From: Kamptonema formosum PCC 10802
GTDB taxonomy: Bacteria; Cyanobacteriota; Cyanobacteriia; Cyanobacteriales; Oscillatoriaceae
Reading direction: 5' to 3'
Length of the DNA: 54,868 nucleotides
Assembly: GCF_000332335.1 (NCBI RefSeq)
Contig: NZ_KB235948.1
Span: 5,916,169-5,971,036, forward strand
The position numbers and the translations under genes were made by a program. The notes under the pieces were generated by a model that saw only the letters and a program-made list of their open reading frames with translations, was not told where the DNA came from and did no database searches. Shown here piece after piece: positions 8,834 to 16,580 of the stretch (its first letter is position 1; each line of letters opens with the position of its first letter).

Positions 8834-8966
8834 ACTGTCTTGCTTGTCAACTTTGTTACAGCTGGCAGAAACTCGGTTTCTTCTATTTTAACAGATTTTG
8901 ATGCGACTTGTCGGGGGAAGTCACCCACGGAGACTCCCCCTACAAATCTATCATCCCACAAATATG

Positions 8967-10196
8967 CTACGCCGCCGCCTCACCCTCCAGCAAACTTTGC
9001 GCCGCCAAAAGCAAATCCGCCTCAATATCCTTGAGGTCTTCCCGATTGGCCAAATACGCTTTCAGCGCTTCCAGCGGATCGACGCTCGCACCGGCACCCA
9101 GTTCCGGCAAGCGAGCTCGCGCTTCCGAACTCACCACTTCCGGCTGAATCGTGTACGTGTGCGCCTCACTCAGCGCCCGGTGCAGCGCCGTACTGTCAAT
9201 TCCATCCAATTGCTCCTTTCTGATTTTGTAAATCAGCCGCACCACCGCATCCTGAATCTCCCTCTTTGCGATCGCCTTGAGCAGCACCGCCTGCGGGTCC
9301 GCCGCCTCCGACAAATTCACCTCAATAGTCCGGAACGCCCGCACCGGCAGAGGGCAGAACTGCCACTCAGCCCTGCCCCGCTCCAGCTCAACCATCACAT
9401 AGCCCTTATCTTCCTTTTGCTCGCTGAAATCCACCCGCTCAATACTCCCCGGATAAATCACCGGCGGATCGTTAGACGGATTCAAATTCTGGTGCCGGTG
9501 GACGTGACCCAGCGCCACATAGTCATAGCAAGGTCTGACCAGCAGATACATCGGAATCGTGAACCCCTTCCCCACCGCCAGAAACCGCTCCGCACCGTAC
9601 TCCGCCCTATCCGCCATCAAATGCGCCAGCAGGACCGCCGGCACTTCCGGATCTAGCTGGCGGATTTGCCTTTCCAAACCCCCTCTCAAACGCTCAATCA
9701 ACTCTTGGTTCACATCAGACAGCGACATCCCTTCCGTATCCGATTTTGTCATCAGAGCCGAGCGCGTAATCCAGGGCAGCGTAACCACCTGCACCGGCCC
9801 GTTGCGGGTTTCGATGCGGTGAACCTCCAAAGTATCGCCCACAATAAACCCCGGCACCCCCAGCGTCCGGTAAATGCACAGACTCGCCCCCCCCTGCCCT
9901 TGTGAATGCTGGTCGTGGTTTCCCACCAGCAGCACCGTAGGAATTTTCGCGTCCGCCAGCCGGCGAAACTGGCCGGCAAACGCTTCCTGCACCACCGGCG
10001 GCGGCGTTGCGTCCGGAAAAGCATCCCCGCCAAACAGCACCAAATCGACCGGCTCCTCAATCGCCCTGTCAATACATTTCGACAGGCTGCTGACAAAATC
10101 CTCCAGCCGCGTATTCAACCCCGTCACTGGATTAACCCGCCCGTGAGAGAAGCCGCTCCCCATGTGGATATCCGAGAGGTGAAGAATCTTAATCAT
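8967..10196 (-). CDS. sbcD: DNA double-strand break repair nuclease SbcD (Mre11 family)
   Basis: A 409-residue calcineurin-like metallophosphoesterase of the SbcD/Mre11 family. Metal-binding motifs appear in order: DIH (Asp9, His11), GGDAF (Asp58), GNHD (93-96) and GHVH near residue 240. SbcD normally pairs with the SMC-like ATPase SbcC to cut hairpins and protein-blocked DNA ends. No sbcC is in this window; the next gene downstream is a different kind of ATPase. The ATG at 10196 has a strong GGAGG ribosome-binding site. It is separated by 133 bases from the ATPase/DUF4435 pair, so joint transcription is possible but not shown. Confidence 0.88.
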   Translation of the reverse strand: MIKILHLSDIHMGSGFSHGRVNPVTGLNTRLEDFVSSLSKCIDRAIEEPVDLVLFGGDAFPDATPPPVVQEAFAGQFRRLADAKIPTVLLVGNHDQHSQGQGGASLCIYRTLGVPGFIVGDTLEVHRIETRNGPVQVVTLPWITRSALMTKSDTEGMSLSDVNQELIERLRGGLERQIRQLDPEVPAVLLAHLMADRAEYGAERFLAVGKGFTIPMYLLVRPCYDYVALGHVHRHQNLNPSNDPPVIYPGSIERVDFSEQKEDKGYVMVELERGRAEWQFCPLPVRAFRTIEVNLSEAADPQAVLLKAIAKREIQDAVVRLIYKIRKEQLDGIDSTALHRALSEAHTYTIQPEVVSSEARARLPELGAGASVDPLEALKAYLANREDLKDIEADLLLAAQSLLEGEAAA

Positions 10197-10443
10197 TTTT
10201 TCCTCCGCTGTAGCTCAGGCGGGACGCCTGCCATATTTAGGGGGTCCCGCCACGATCTTAACCTGCTTTCTTCAATTAACAGAACCCACTCTAGCAGTTC
10301 TAAATGATTTGTGTTCCCCCTCTCTCTTTTCATTCCTTGGCGTTCTTGGCGTCTTGGCGGTTACTTTTTTAAATTTTTTCACCCCTCAACTCTAACCGCT
10401 ATATTCCCAACAATGTGGTAAGCATTAATTCGACTCACCGGCC

Positions 10444-11241
10444 TCAGAAAAAAGGCTGATTTATCCCAAAGCAATCGCAGATTAGCCGCAACTCAAAGTC
10501 CGACATTCCCGCAGCCGGCTCCCCCGCCCGCAGATTCAGGTACTCGTAGTGCGCCGCCGTTTCCGCATATTCCACCAAATCCCCCGCCTTGCGAACACCG
10601 GCATCCGCGTGGGTGACAATGCCGTGCCGCCGCCAGATTGCGGCGCGATGCGATCGCAGCGGCTCCACCGTAGCTTCCGCCAGATCCTGCGAACCCGGAA
10701 CCAGAAAAGGCAGCACCCCAATCCCCTCAGGAAACTCCAGAATCGTTTCCGGCTGCCAGCGCAGCAGCCGCCGGTTAAAAGCGAAAGTCTCACTGTAGGC
10801 GTCGAGATGGCTGAGGTAAGTCAGGTAAAGCGGCTGGGCGTGGACAACCGCGTGTTCCGACAAAGAGCGCCGAGCCACATGGTCATTGTGAATCGCCAGG
10901 TGCGAGTTGAACTCACTCGTGGGGCGCAGATCCGAAGCCGCATAGATTTCCCCGGCCTCGCCCCCCTGTTGAATGTGCAGCAGGCAGAGCGTGGTATCTG
11001 GATTGCGGGCCAAATCCCGCAGCCGGCGTCCCGAACCGCTGACGATCAGCCAGCCGCCAGAGAGCGCCGGTACTGTCACCGGCAAGTCGATCGAGCCGCG
11101 CGAGCGAAACCGGCTGTCCATCTCTGGCAGGTTGCGCAAAAAGACGGAAATATTGCCGGCAGCGCCCTCCGCCGCATTGATTTGCGCCATGCGCCGGCCC
11201 ACATCGCCGATTTCCCAGAGAATGTCTTTAAGGCTGTGCAT
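10444..11241 (-). CDS. Class II aldolase, rhamnulose-1-phosphate aldolase (RhaD)-like
   Basis: A 265-residue class II aldolase/adducin-family protein. The segment FPEGIGVLPFLVPGSQDLAEA closely matches the E. coli RhaD segment FPDGVGILPW...VPGTD, and the overall length agrees. RhaD splits L-rhamnulose 1-phosphate into dihydroxyacetone phosphate and lactaldehyde with a Zn ion bound by three histidines. Here the first (VVHAQ) and last (RRHGIV) are present, but the second His of the HxH pair reads Gln, so the metal site may be altered. The ATG at 11241 is preferred to a TTG 33 bases upstream: a GGAG sits before the ATG. That ribosome-binding site lies at the end of the dispersed leader repeat 11251-11353. 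No other rhamnose genes are nearby. Confidence 0.75.
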   Translation of the reverse strand: MHSLKDILWEIGDVGRRMAQINAAEGAAGNISVFLRNLPEMDSRFRSRGSIDLPVTVPALSGGWLIVSGSGRRLRDLARNPDTTLCLLHIQQGGEAGEIYAASDLRPTSEFNSHLAIHNDHVARRSLSEHAVVHAQPLYLTYLSHLDAYSETFAFNRRLLRWQPETILEFPEGIGVLPFLVPGSQDLAEATVEPLRSHRAAIWRRHGIVTHADAGVRKAGDLVEYAETAAHYEYLNLRAGEPAAGMSDFELRLICDCFGINQPFF

Positions 11242-11250
11242 GAGAGAGTA

Positions 11251-11353
11251 TCTCCGTTGTGCAAAGAAGCCCAAATGAATGCGACAATGATGTCAGCAGG
11301 GGGTAGGAGGAGAAGATTTTTGGCCAGCGAATCAAAGGAAACGGGATTGAAAC
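11251..11353 (-). repeat. Dispersed leader repeat, copy A (upstream of rhaD-like gene)
   Basis: Read on the minus strand it begins GTTTCAATCCCGTTTCC, passes through CTGGCCAAAAA and CATTGTCGCATTCATTTGGG, and ends with the CAACGGAGA that contains the ribosome-binding site of the rhaD-like gene. Copies B (19995-20098) and C (53426-53530) match it along the whole length with scattered substitutions. All three point the same way relative to the gene they precede. Confidence 0.9.
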
Positions 11354-11376
11354 GAAACGAGTCCCACATTTGCCCG

Positions 11377-11427
11377 ATGAAGAACCCCACCCCCCAACCC
11401 CCTCCCCGCGTTTCGGGGAGGGGGAGT
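11377..11427. repeat. C-rich/G-rich hairpin repeat
   Basis: A run of ACCCC-type sequence leads into the hairpin CCCCTCCCCG / CGGGGAGGGG (11399-11423). Relatives are at 14950-15000 and 44080-44118 (there around CGAAGCG). It lies between the converging ends of transcription units in the rhaD-cysH spacer and could serve as a 3'-end structure, but no T-run follows. Confidence 0.65.
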
Positions 11428-11490
11428 CAGAGGGGTTTTCCATGAGTGGAAAAAGTTTCAATCATCGTGGTGCGACGCCCACCCCACTGT

Positions 11491-12222
11491 TCAAATGTGG
11501 ATGCCGCACTCCGTCTTGCCGGTGCCGCGCCAGCGACCGGCTCGCTCGTCTTCGCCCTCGCCTACCGGCGTGGTAATCGGCTCATCCCCAATGCTGGCAT
11601 AGCCCTGGTCGTGCAGAGGATTGTAAATCATCTTGTACTCAGCCACATACGCCCAACTTTGCTTCCGCGTCCAGAACGCCAGGGGGTTGACTTTCAGGCG
11701 ATTTTGTGCGTCTAGCTCAAACACCGGCATGTCGGCGCGAGTCACCGCTTGGTCGCGGCGGCGACCGGTGATCCAAGCCACCGCCTTCAGTTCCGCCAAA
11801 CCCCGCTGCAGGGGCTCAATTTTGGTGACGTGGTGGAACTGGGCGATATCTGTGTCCCACAGCGCCTCCCCGTAGCGGGCGGCAAACTCTTCCCGGGTGG
11901 TGGCTTCCAGAGTCTTGTACGTCCGCAGATCCAGATTGTAGATATCCTTGGCCTTTGCTACGAGTTCCAGGGTTTGAGGGAAGTGGTACAGCGTGTCGAG
12001 GAAGACCACCGGCACCGGCACCGCCGGCTTGAGGTCGCGGTAGAGAAGATCCGTAATCAGGATGTCATCCACATTAAAGGCGCTGGTCTGCACCAGGCCG
12101 GTGGGGATATTCTCAAGACACCACGCCAGAATTTCTCTAGGATGGGCTGAGGCGTATTTCTGGTTGAGCTCATCGGGGTTAAACTGGGAAGCTGCAACAG
12201 CAACTGCTGCGGAATCGGTCAT
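11491..12222 (-). CDS. cysH: Phosphoadenosine phosphosulfate (PAPS) reductase
   Basis: A 243-residue CysH that reduces PAPS to sulfite with thioredoxin in assimilatory sulfate reduction. The C-terminal ECGIHI carries the catalytic cysteine (Cys239), and SAFNVDDILI near the start matches the nucleotide-binding region. The paired cysteines of the iron-sulfur APS reductases are missing, so it should be the PAPS-using type. It is divergent from the SUMT-UROS gene at 12306 across an 83-base spacer. That is sensible, because SUMT makes siroheme for the sulfite and nitrite reductases that act next. The ATG at 12222 gives the usual N-terminus. Confidence is high. Confidence 0.93.
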   Translation of the reverse strand: MTDSAAVAVAASQFNPDELNQKYASAHPREILAWCLENIPTGLVQTSAFNVDDILITDLLYRDLKPAVPVPVVFLDTLYHFPQTLELVAKAKDIYNLDLRTYKTLEATTREEFAARYGEALWDTDIAQFHHVTKIEPLQRGLAELKAVAWITGRRRDQAVTRADMPVFELDAQNRLKVNPLAFWTRKQSWAYVAEYKMIYNPLHDQGYASIGDEPITTPVGEGEDERAGRWRGTGKTECGIHI

Positions 12223-12305
12223 GGTAGCTTTATTCTGTATCCTGCATTTCTACAATATCAAACTGGGGTATCTGTAAAATCAAAAATCTTATTAAGGCAG
12301 CGCGT

Positions 12306-13916
12306 ATGACTGGGGCGAGGGGCAAAGTGTATCTGGTGGGTGCTGGGCCAGGAGATGTGGCCTACCTCACCGTGCGGGCGCAACAGCTGCTGGCGCAAGC
12401 CGAGGTGCTAGTCCACGACGCCCTCACCGATGTGGGGGCGCTTCCGGAATCGCCCCTGCTGCAGCTGGTGCCGGCATCTGCAGAGGTCCTCGATGTGGGC
12501 AAGCGGGGAGGACAGCCGAGCACCCCCCAATCGGAAATTAACCGGCTGCTGGTGGGGCTGTGCAAAGCAGGCTTGCAAGTCGTGCGCCTCAAAAGCGGCG
12601 ATCCCTTTATTTTTGGCCGCAGCGCCTCGGAAATCGGGGCGCTGATAGAAGCCAACTGCGATTTTGAGGTGGTTCCGGGGATCTCCTCAGCCCTCGCCGC
12701 ACCTTTGCTTGCCGGCATTCCCTTAACCGATCCCGCAATCAGCCGGTGCTTTGCCGTCGCCAGCGCTCACGACTTGGATGCCCTGGACTGGGAAACTCTA
12801 GTGCTAGTCGAGACTCTGGTATTTTTGATGGGGGGGCGCTGCCTGAGTGAAATTGTCCGCATGCTGCACCGGCATGGGCTTCCCCCCGAGACGAAAGTGG
12901 CAGTGATTCGCTCTTGCAGCCACCCCGAGCAGCAAATCTGGACCGGCACTCTCGCCGATATTGTCCAGAAAACTGCCGGTCAGTCTCTCTCACCGGCAGT
13001 GATTGTCATTGGGCAAGTTGTCGGACTCCGCGACTTTTTGATACAGGACACGCAGCCTGAATATAAAATCGAAAATCCACCATCCAAAATGCCAAATCCC
13101 CAACTCCCTTTAGCCGGCAAAACTGTCTTAGTCACCCGCTCCGCCGGCCAGTCAGGGGAATTCAGCCAGCGGTTGCAGACTGCCGGCGCTACAGTTATCG
13201 AGATGCCGGCTCTAGAAATTGGCCCGCCTTCCAGTTGGGAGCCGCTCGACGGCGCGATCGCCCGCTTGCAGGAGTTCGACTGGCTGATTCTCACTTCCAC
13301 CAACGGTGCCGACTGCTTTTTCGAGCGGCTGGCTGCCGGTGGGAGAGACACCCGCGCTCTTGCCGGTGTTAAAATTGCCGTCGTGGGAGAAAAAACCGCT
13401 GCTAGCCTCCAGCAGCGCTGTTTGCAGCCGGATTTTATCCCGCCCAATTTTGTCGCCGATGCCCTAGTGGCTAATTTCCCTGAAAGTGTGGCCGGAAAGA
13501 AGATTCTCTTCCCTCGGGTGGAAACCGGCGGGCGGGAAGTTTTGGTAAAGGAATTAACCGGACAGGGGGCGGAAGTCGTGGAGGTGCCGGCATACGAGTC
13601 GCGGTGCCCCGAGGCGATTTCCCCGGCAGCCTGGGAAGCCCTGCAGCTGGGAAAGGTGGATGCGATCGCCTTTGCCAGTTCCAAGACGGTGAAAAACTTT
13701 TGCCTCCTGGTCGGGGGTGCCGGTGCTGGGACGGACGGTGTTGCGCCACTGCTAGAAGGCGTCTGTCTGGCTTCGATTGGCCCGCAAACCTCTAAAACCT
13801 GCAGGGAACTGCTGGGTCGGGTGGATGTGGAAGCGAGGGAATATACGCTGGAAGGGTTATTGCAATCCCTGATTTCATTTTCGGTTGAGGGACTGCAATC
13901 AGGAGCCGGTGGTTAG
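12306..13916 (+). CDS. cobA-hemD: Fused uroporphyrinogen-III C-methyltransferase / uroporphyrinogen-III synthase
   Basis: A 536-residue bifunctional tetrapyrrole enzyme. Residues ~7-245 are the SAM-dependent methyltransferase SUMT (GAGPGD loop, GDPFIFGR, VPGISSA). It makes precorrin-2, the branch point to siroheme and cobalamin. After a ~25-residue linker, residues ~265-530 are uroporphyrinogen-III synthase (HemD; LAGKTVLVTRSAGQ at its start, ILTSTNGAD and AFASSKTVKNF further on), which closes the tetrapyrrole ring. The fusion is known in bacteria including cyanobacteria and couples ring closure to siroheme supply. The divergent cysH neighbour links it to sulfur assimilation. The ATG at 12306 gives the expected MTGARGKVYLVGAG start. 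Confidence 0.92.
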   Translation: MTGARGKVYLVGAGPGDVAYLTVRAQQLLAQAEVLVHDALTDVGALPESPLLQLVPASAEVLDVGKRGGQPSTPQSEINRLLVGLCKAGLQVVRLKSGDPFIFGRSASEIGALIEANCDFEVVPGISSALAAPLLAGIPLTDPAISRCFAVASAHDLDALDWETLVLVETLVFLMGGRCLSEIVRMLHRHGLPPETKVAVIRSCSHPEQQIWTGTLADIVQKTAGQSLSPAVIVIGQVVGLRDFLIQDTQPEYKIENPPSKMPNPQLPLAGKTVLVTRSAGQSGEFSQRLQTAGATVIEMPALEIGPPSSWEPLDGAIARLQEFDWLILTSTNGADCFFERLAAGGRDTRALAGVKIAVVGEKTAASLQQRCLQPDFIPPNFVADALVANFPESVAGKKILFPRVETGGREVLVKELTGQGAEVVEVPAYESRCPEAISPAAWEALQLGKVDAIAFASSKTVKNFCLLVGGAGAGTDGVAPLLEGVCLASIGPQTSKTCRELLGRVDVEAREYTLEGLLQSLISFSVEGLQSGAGG

Positions 13917-14151
13917 GGGTTAGGGGTTGGGGGTTGGGTTTCATCGATTATCCCACGCCCAATGCGGGCCCGCCCCATGCGATCGTGCCCGTCACTTTTT
14001 CCCCTCACACACTTGTGTGAGAGCGGCGGCATCTCACTCAACATACTGGCGGGAGAAGGGGAGAAAATTGCGATTAATCTTAGCTCTCAGACCAGATTCT
14101 CGCGTTCCCAGACAGAGCCTGGGAACGCAATCTGGAGGCAGAGCCTCCTTT

Positions 14152-14321
14152 TATAGCAGCAGTCATATTGGTTAGGACAATCGGAGCTTCGGGAGCTGGG
14201 GAGTTCGGGAGCGAGGGAGGCCGGAATGTACGTTCCCTAAAAGCCTACTGCTATATAGACGTAGGGGGGGCGTCCCGCCTGCCCTGAAGGTCTAATGTCC
14301 TAATCTAAGTGGCTACTGCTA
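14152..14321. mobile_element. Miniature inverted-repeat element, family 1
   Basis: Begins TATAGCAGCAGTCATATTGG and ends CTAAGTGGCTACTGCTA. The ends are imperfect inverted copies around TAGCAG...CTGCTA. An inner TACTGCTATATAGACGTAGG junction shows the composite two-part structure seen in other copies. There is no coding capacity, so it would need a transposase from elsewhere. Confidence 0.8.
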
Positions 14322-14345
14322 GAACAGAAAAGCAGGTTAAAAGCC

Positions 14346-14568
14346 TATAGCAGCAGTCATATTGGTTAAGACATTAATGACATAGCTTATGGGGCTCATG
14401 GGCATCGGGCTCATGCGCATGGGGTAAGTAGGGGCGGGTTCACCCAAGATCTCTCTGGGTTTTACCAGATGTTAGTAAACCCGCCCCTACCAGCTTTTGC
14501 GTGATGCGATGATGCGATGATGCGATGATGCGATGATGCCCATGTACTAACCTAAGTGCATACTGCTA
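14346..14568. mobile_element. Family 1 element with nested repeats and short 8-bp minisatellite
   Basis: Starts TATAGCAGCAGTCATATTGG and ends CCTAAGTGCATACTGCTA. The interior holds an inverted repeat GTAGGGGCGGGTT...AACCCGCCCCTAC (14427-14490), then about four copies of an 8-bp unit (GATGCGAT, around 14505-14541). It belongs to the same subfamily as the element at 48773-49035, which lies in the opposite orientation and carries many more 8-bp units. Confidence 0.8.
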
Positions 14569-14594
14569 GAACAGCTAAGCTCTCAGACTAGATG

Positions 14595-14700
14595 TATAGC
14601 AGTAGGCAGTTAGGTTAGGACGTAGGACAGGCGTTCCCTCCGCTCCCTATGACTACAGAAAGTGAGATGCCCTGTCTTTAACTGACTGTCCATTACTATA
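14595..14700. mobile_element. Degenerate family 1 element
   Basis: Begins TATAGCAGTAGGCAGTTAGG and ends GTCCATTACTATA. The left end matches family 1 well and the right end is eroded. Confidence 0.5.
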
Positions 14701-15249
14701 CAAATTAATTGTTAAGGCGGGAAAGAGCCAGAAACCAGGTTTCTTGCTGTAGGAGGGCTCAGTTTTGTGGCTCCCCCAGTAGAACAAACTGGGTTTCTTG
14801 TGGCTTCACTTTTTATACAAAAAAGCCGATTTGTTTGGCACCGGCACTTCCAGGTGCCGGTAGGGCGCTGCAGCCACTCAACCCCAACGCTGGTGACGCC
14901 GGGGGGAGAGCCGGTGGAGGGAGCGTCCCACCTTTGTGGGGTGAGACCGGCACCCCACCCCCCCCACGCGGTACGGGGGAGGGGGAGTAAAGGGGGGGGT
15001 TTCGCACAGTGGAAAAAGTTTGCGCTCGCCGTTCTACTGTGCAGCGCCGTGGCGAGAGCGCCGCCTGTCCAACCGGCATCGGGGCGGCTGGAGAAACGGT
15101 AAAATGGGAAAAATCAGGGAGCGTCTGAAAGCGGAAATATCCACAGAGCCTGCGAATCTCTTTTTTTAGGAAAAATCCACAGAACAAGGATTTAGAGCCT
15201 TTTTCGTCTGGGAACGACAGGCACTACTTAGATGTGAGAGGAAAAAGTG

Positions 15250-16422
15250 ATGAGTCGGAATTTTTTGCTCTACGGTGCGCTAAAGCGTGGCGCTGCGGGG
15301 CTGGGTTCAGTGCTGGGATTGAGTTTCTCGGCGGCTGGGATAGCTCAGCCGGCTGCTGGTGCGGGGGAGCCGGTTGCAGCGCCGGCAATTCAGGCGGTTC
15401 GGGTGAGAGAGCCAGCACTCAGCAAAAATGACTATGAGCGGGGTTTGGAGCTGCTGAAGCGGGGAGATTTTCAGGGAGCGCGGGAGGCGTTCAGCCAAGT
15501 CATAAAGAAAAATCCCAGCGACGCAGCGGCTTATTTTCAGCGGGGGAATAGCAACTACGCCCTGCGCGAATATGAAGCCGCCCTCAAAGATTACAGTTCG
15601 GCAATCGAGCGCAATCCTAACAGTGCCGACGCCTACTACCGGCGGGGAAATGCCTACTACGCCTCGGGCAAATATGCCGAAGCGGTGGCAGATTTCACGC
15701 AGTCGGTGCGGCGCAATCCCGAGGGAGCAGACACTTACTACCGGCGGGGAAACGCTCACTACGCGCTCAGAGACTACTCTGCGGCGCTGGCGGATTACAC
15801 CGAGGCGGTGCGGCGCAATCCCGAGGGAGCAGACATCTATTACCGGCGGGGAAACGCTCACTACGCCCTCGGAGACTACTCTGCGGCGCTTGAGGATTAC
15901 AGCCAGGTGCTTTTGCGCAATCCCAAGGACTCGCTGGCATACAGGCAGCGGGGAGCCGCTCGCTACGCCCTGAGAGACTACACCGCCGCCGCTGACGATT
16001 GCACCCGGGCGCTTTTGGGAAATCCCAGCGACGCGGAAGCCTACCGCCTGCGGGGGAATTCCCGCTACGCTATAAAGGATTATCAGGGCGCGATTGAGGA
16101 TTTTAGCAAGGCTCTGGAGAGCAATCCCCGGGATGCGGAGGCTTATACGAGCCGCAGTCTCGTCCGCTATGCCGTGTCAGATTATCAAGGATCGCTCGCA
16201 GACAGCAGCAAAGCGATCGAACTCGACCCACAAAATGCCGCTGCCTACTACCGGCGGGGGAACGCTCACAGTAAACTGGGAAAGTTGAAAGAAGCGCTTG
16301 AGGATTTGCAAAAAGCGGCTTCTATCTACAAGGAACAGGGCAAGATCGCTGATTACCAGCGGGTGCAGTCGCAAATCGACGATTTGCAAAAGCAGACGAA
16401 CCGGCTATATGGCGTTTCTTGA
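15250..16422 (+). CDS. Secreted TPR-repeat protein (nine TPR units)
   Basis: A 390-residue protein with a probable signal peptide (hydrophobic stretch to about residue 40, alanine-rich end) followed by nine consecutive 34-residue TPR units with the AYYRRGNAHYAL...YSAALADY pattern. TPR arrays bind partner proteins; the partner is unknown. Units 4 and 5 are almost identical at DNA level (from 15721 and from 15823, exactly 102 bases apart), which indicates a recent internal duplication. I chose the ATG at 15250 over the overlapping GTG at 15247 because GAGAGG lies at a suitable distance. The next gene (16581) encodes a related nine-TPR protein, so the two arose by gene duplication or serve related complexes. 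Confidence 0.83.
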   Translation: MSRNFLLYGALKRGAAGLGSVLGLSFSAAGIAQPAAGAGEPVAAPAIQAVRVREPALSKNDYERGLELLKRGDFQGAREAFSQVIKKNPSDAAAYFQRGNSNYALREYEAALKDYSSAIERNPNSADAYYRRGNAYYASGKYAEAVADFTQSVRRNPEGADTYYRRGNAHYALRDYSAALADYTEAVRRNPEGADIYYRRGNAHYALGDYSAALEDYSQVLLRNPKDSLAYRQRGAARYALRDYTAAADDCTRALLGNPSDAEAYRLRGNSRYAIKDYQGAIEDFSKALESNPRDAEAYTSRSLVRYAVSDYQGSLADSSKAIELDPQNAAAYYRRGNAHSKLGKLKEALEDLQKAASIYKEQGKIADYQRVQSQIDDLQKQTNRLYGVS

Positions 16423-16580
16423 TTCGATCTGGGCATTAGGGGTGGGGGGTGGGGGTTGCCCACATTTATTTCCGAACCGGCTATAAATAAAAAAGTGCAG
16501 CGCAGCCCACCGGCAAGAATCTCGGGTGAGCCCGCCCCCGAGATCGATCAGTCTACTAAATGGATGCTACCGGAGATGAT

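Larger units (their letters stand above)
13917..15249. other. Gene-free repeat island
   Basis: About 1.3 kb between cobA-hemD and the first TPR gene. I see no credible gene on either strand. It contains three miniature inverted-repeat elements (14152-14321, 14346-14568, 14595-14700), an inverted repeat nested in the second, a half-copy of the AGAAACC/GGTTTCT palindrome near 14731, and a C-rich/G-rich hairpin relative (14950-15000). Confidence 0.7.

Noticed and set aside
11330-11353. CRISPR repeat
   Set aside because: The end GGGATTGAAAC resembles cyanobacterial CRISPR repeats, but the three copies are solitary, thousands of bases apart, and part of a longer conserved leader. There are no spacers and no cas genes.
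10549-11445. 298-residue plus-strand ORF
   Set aside because: Antisense to the RhaD-like gene; arginine/proline-rich and without domains.
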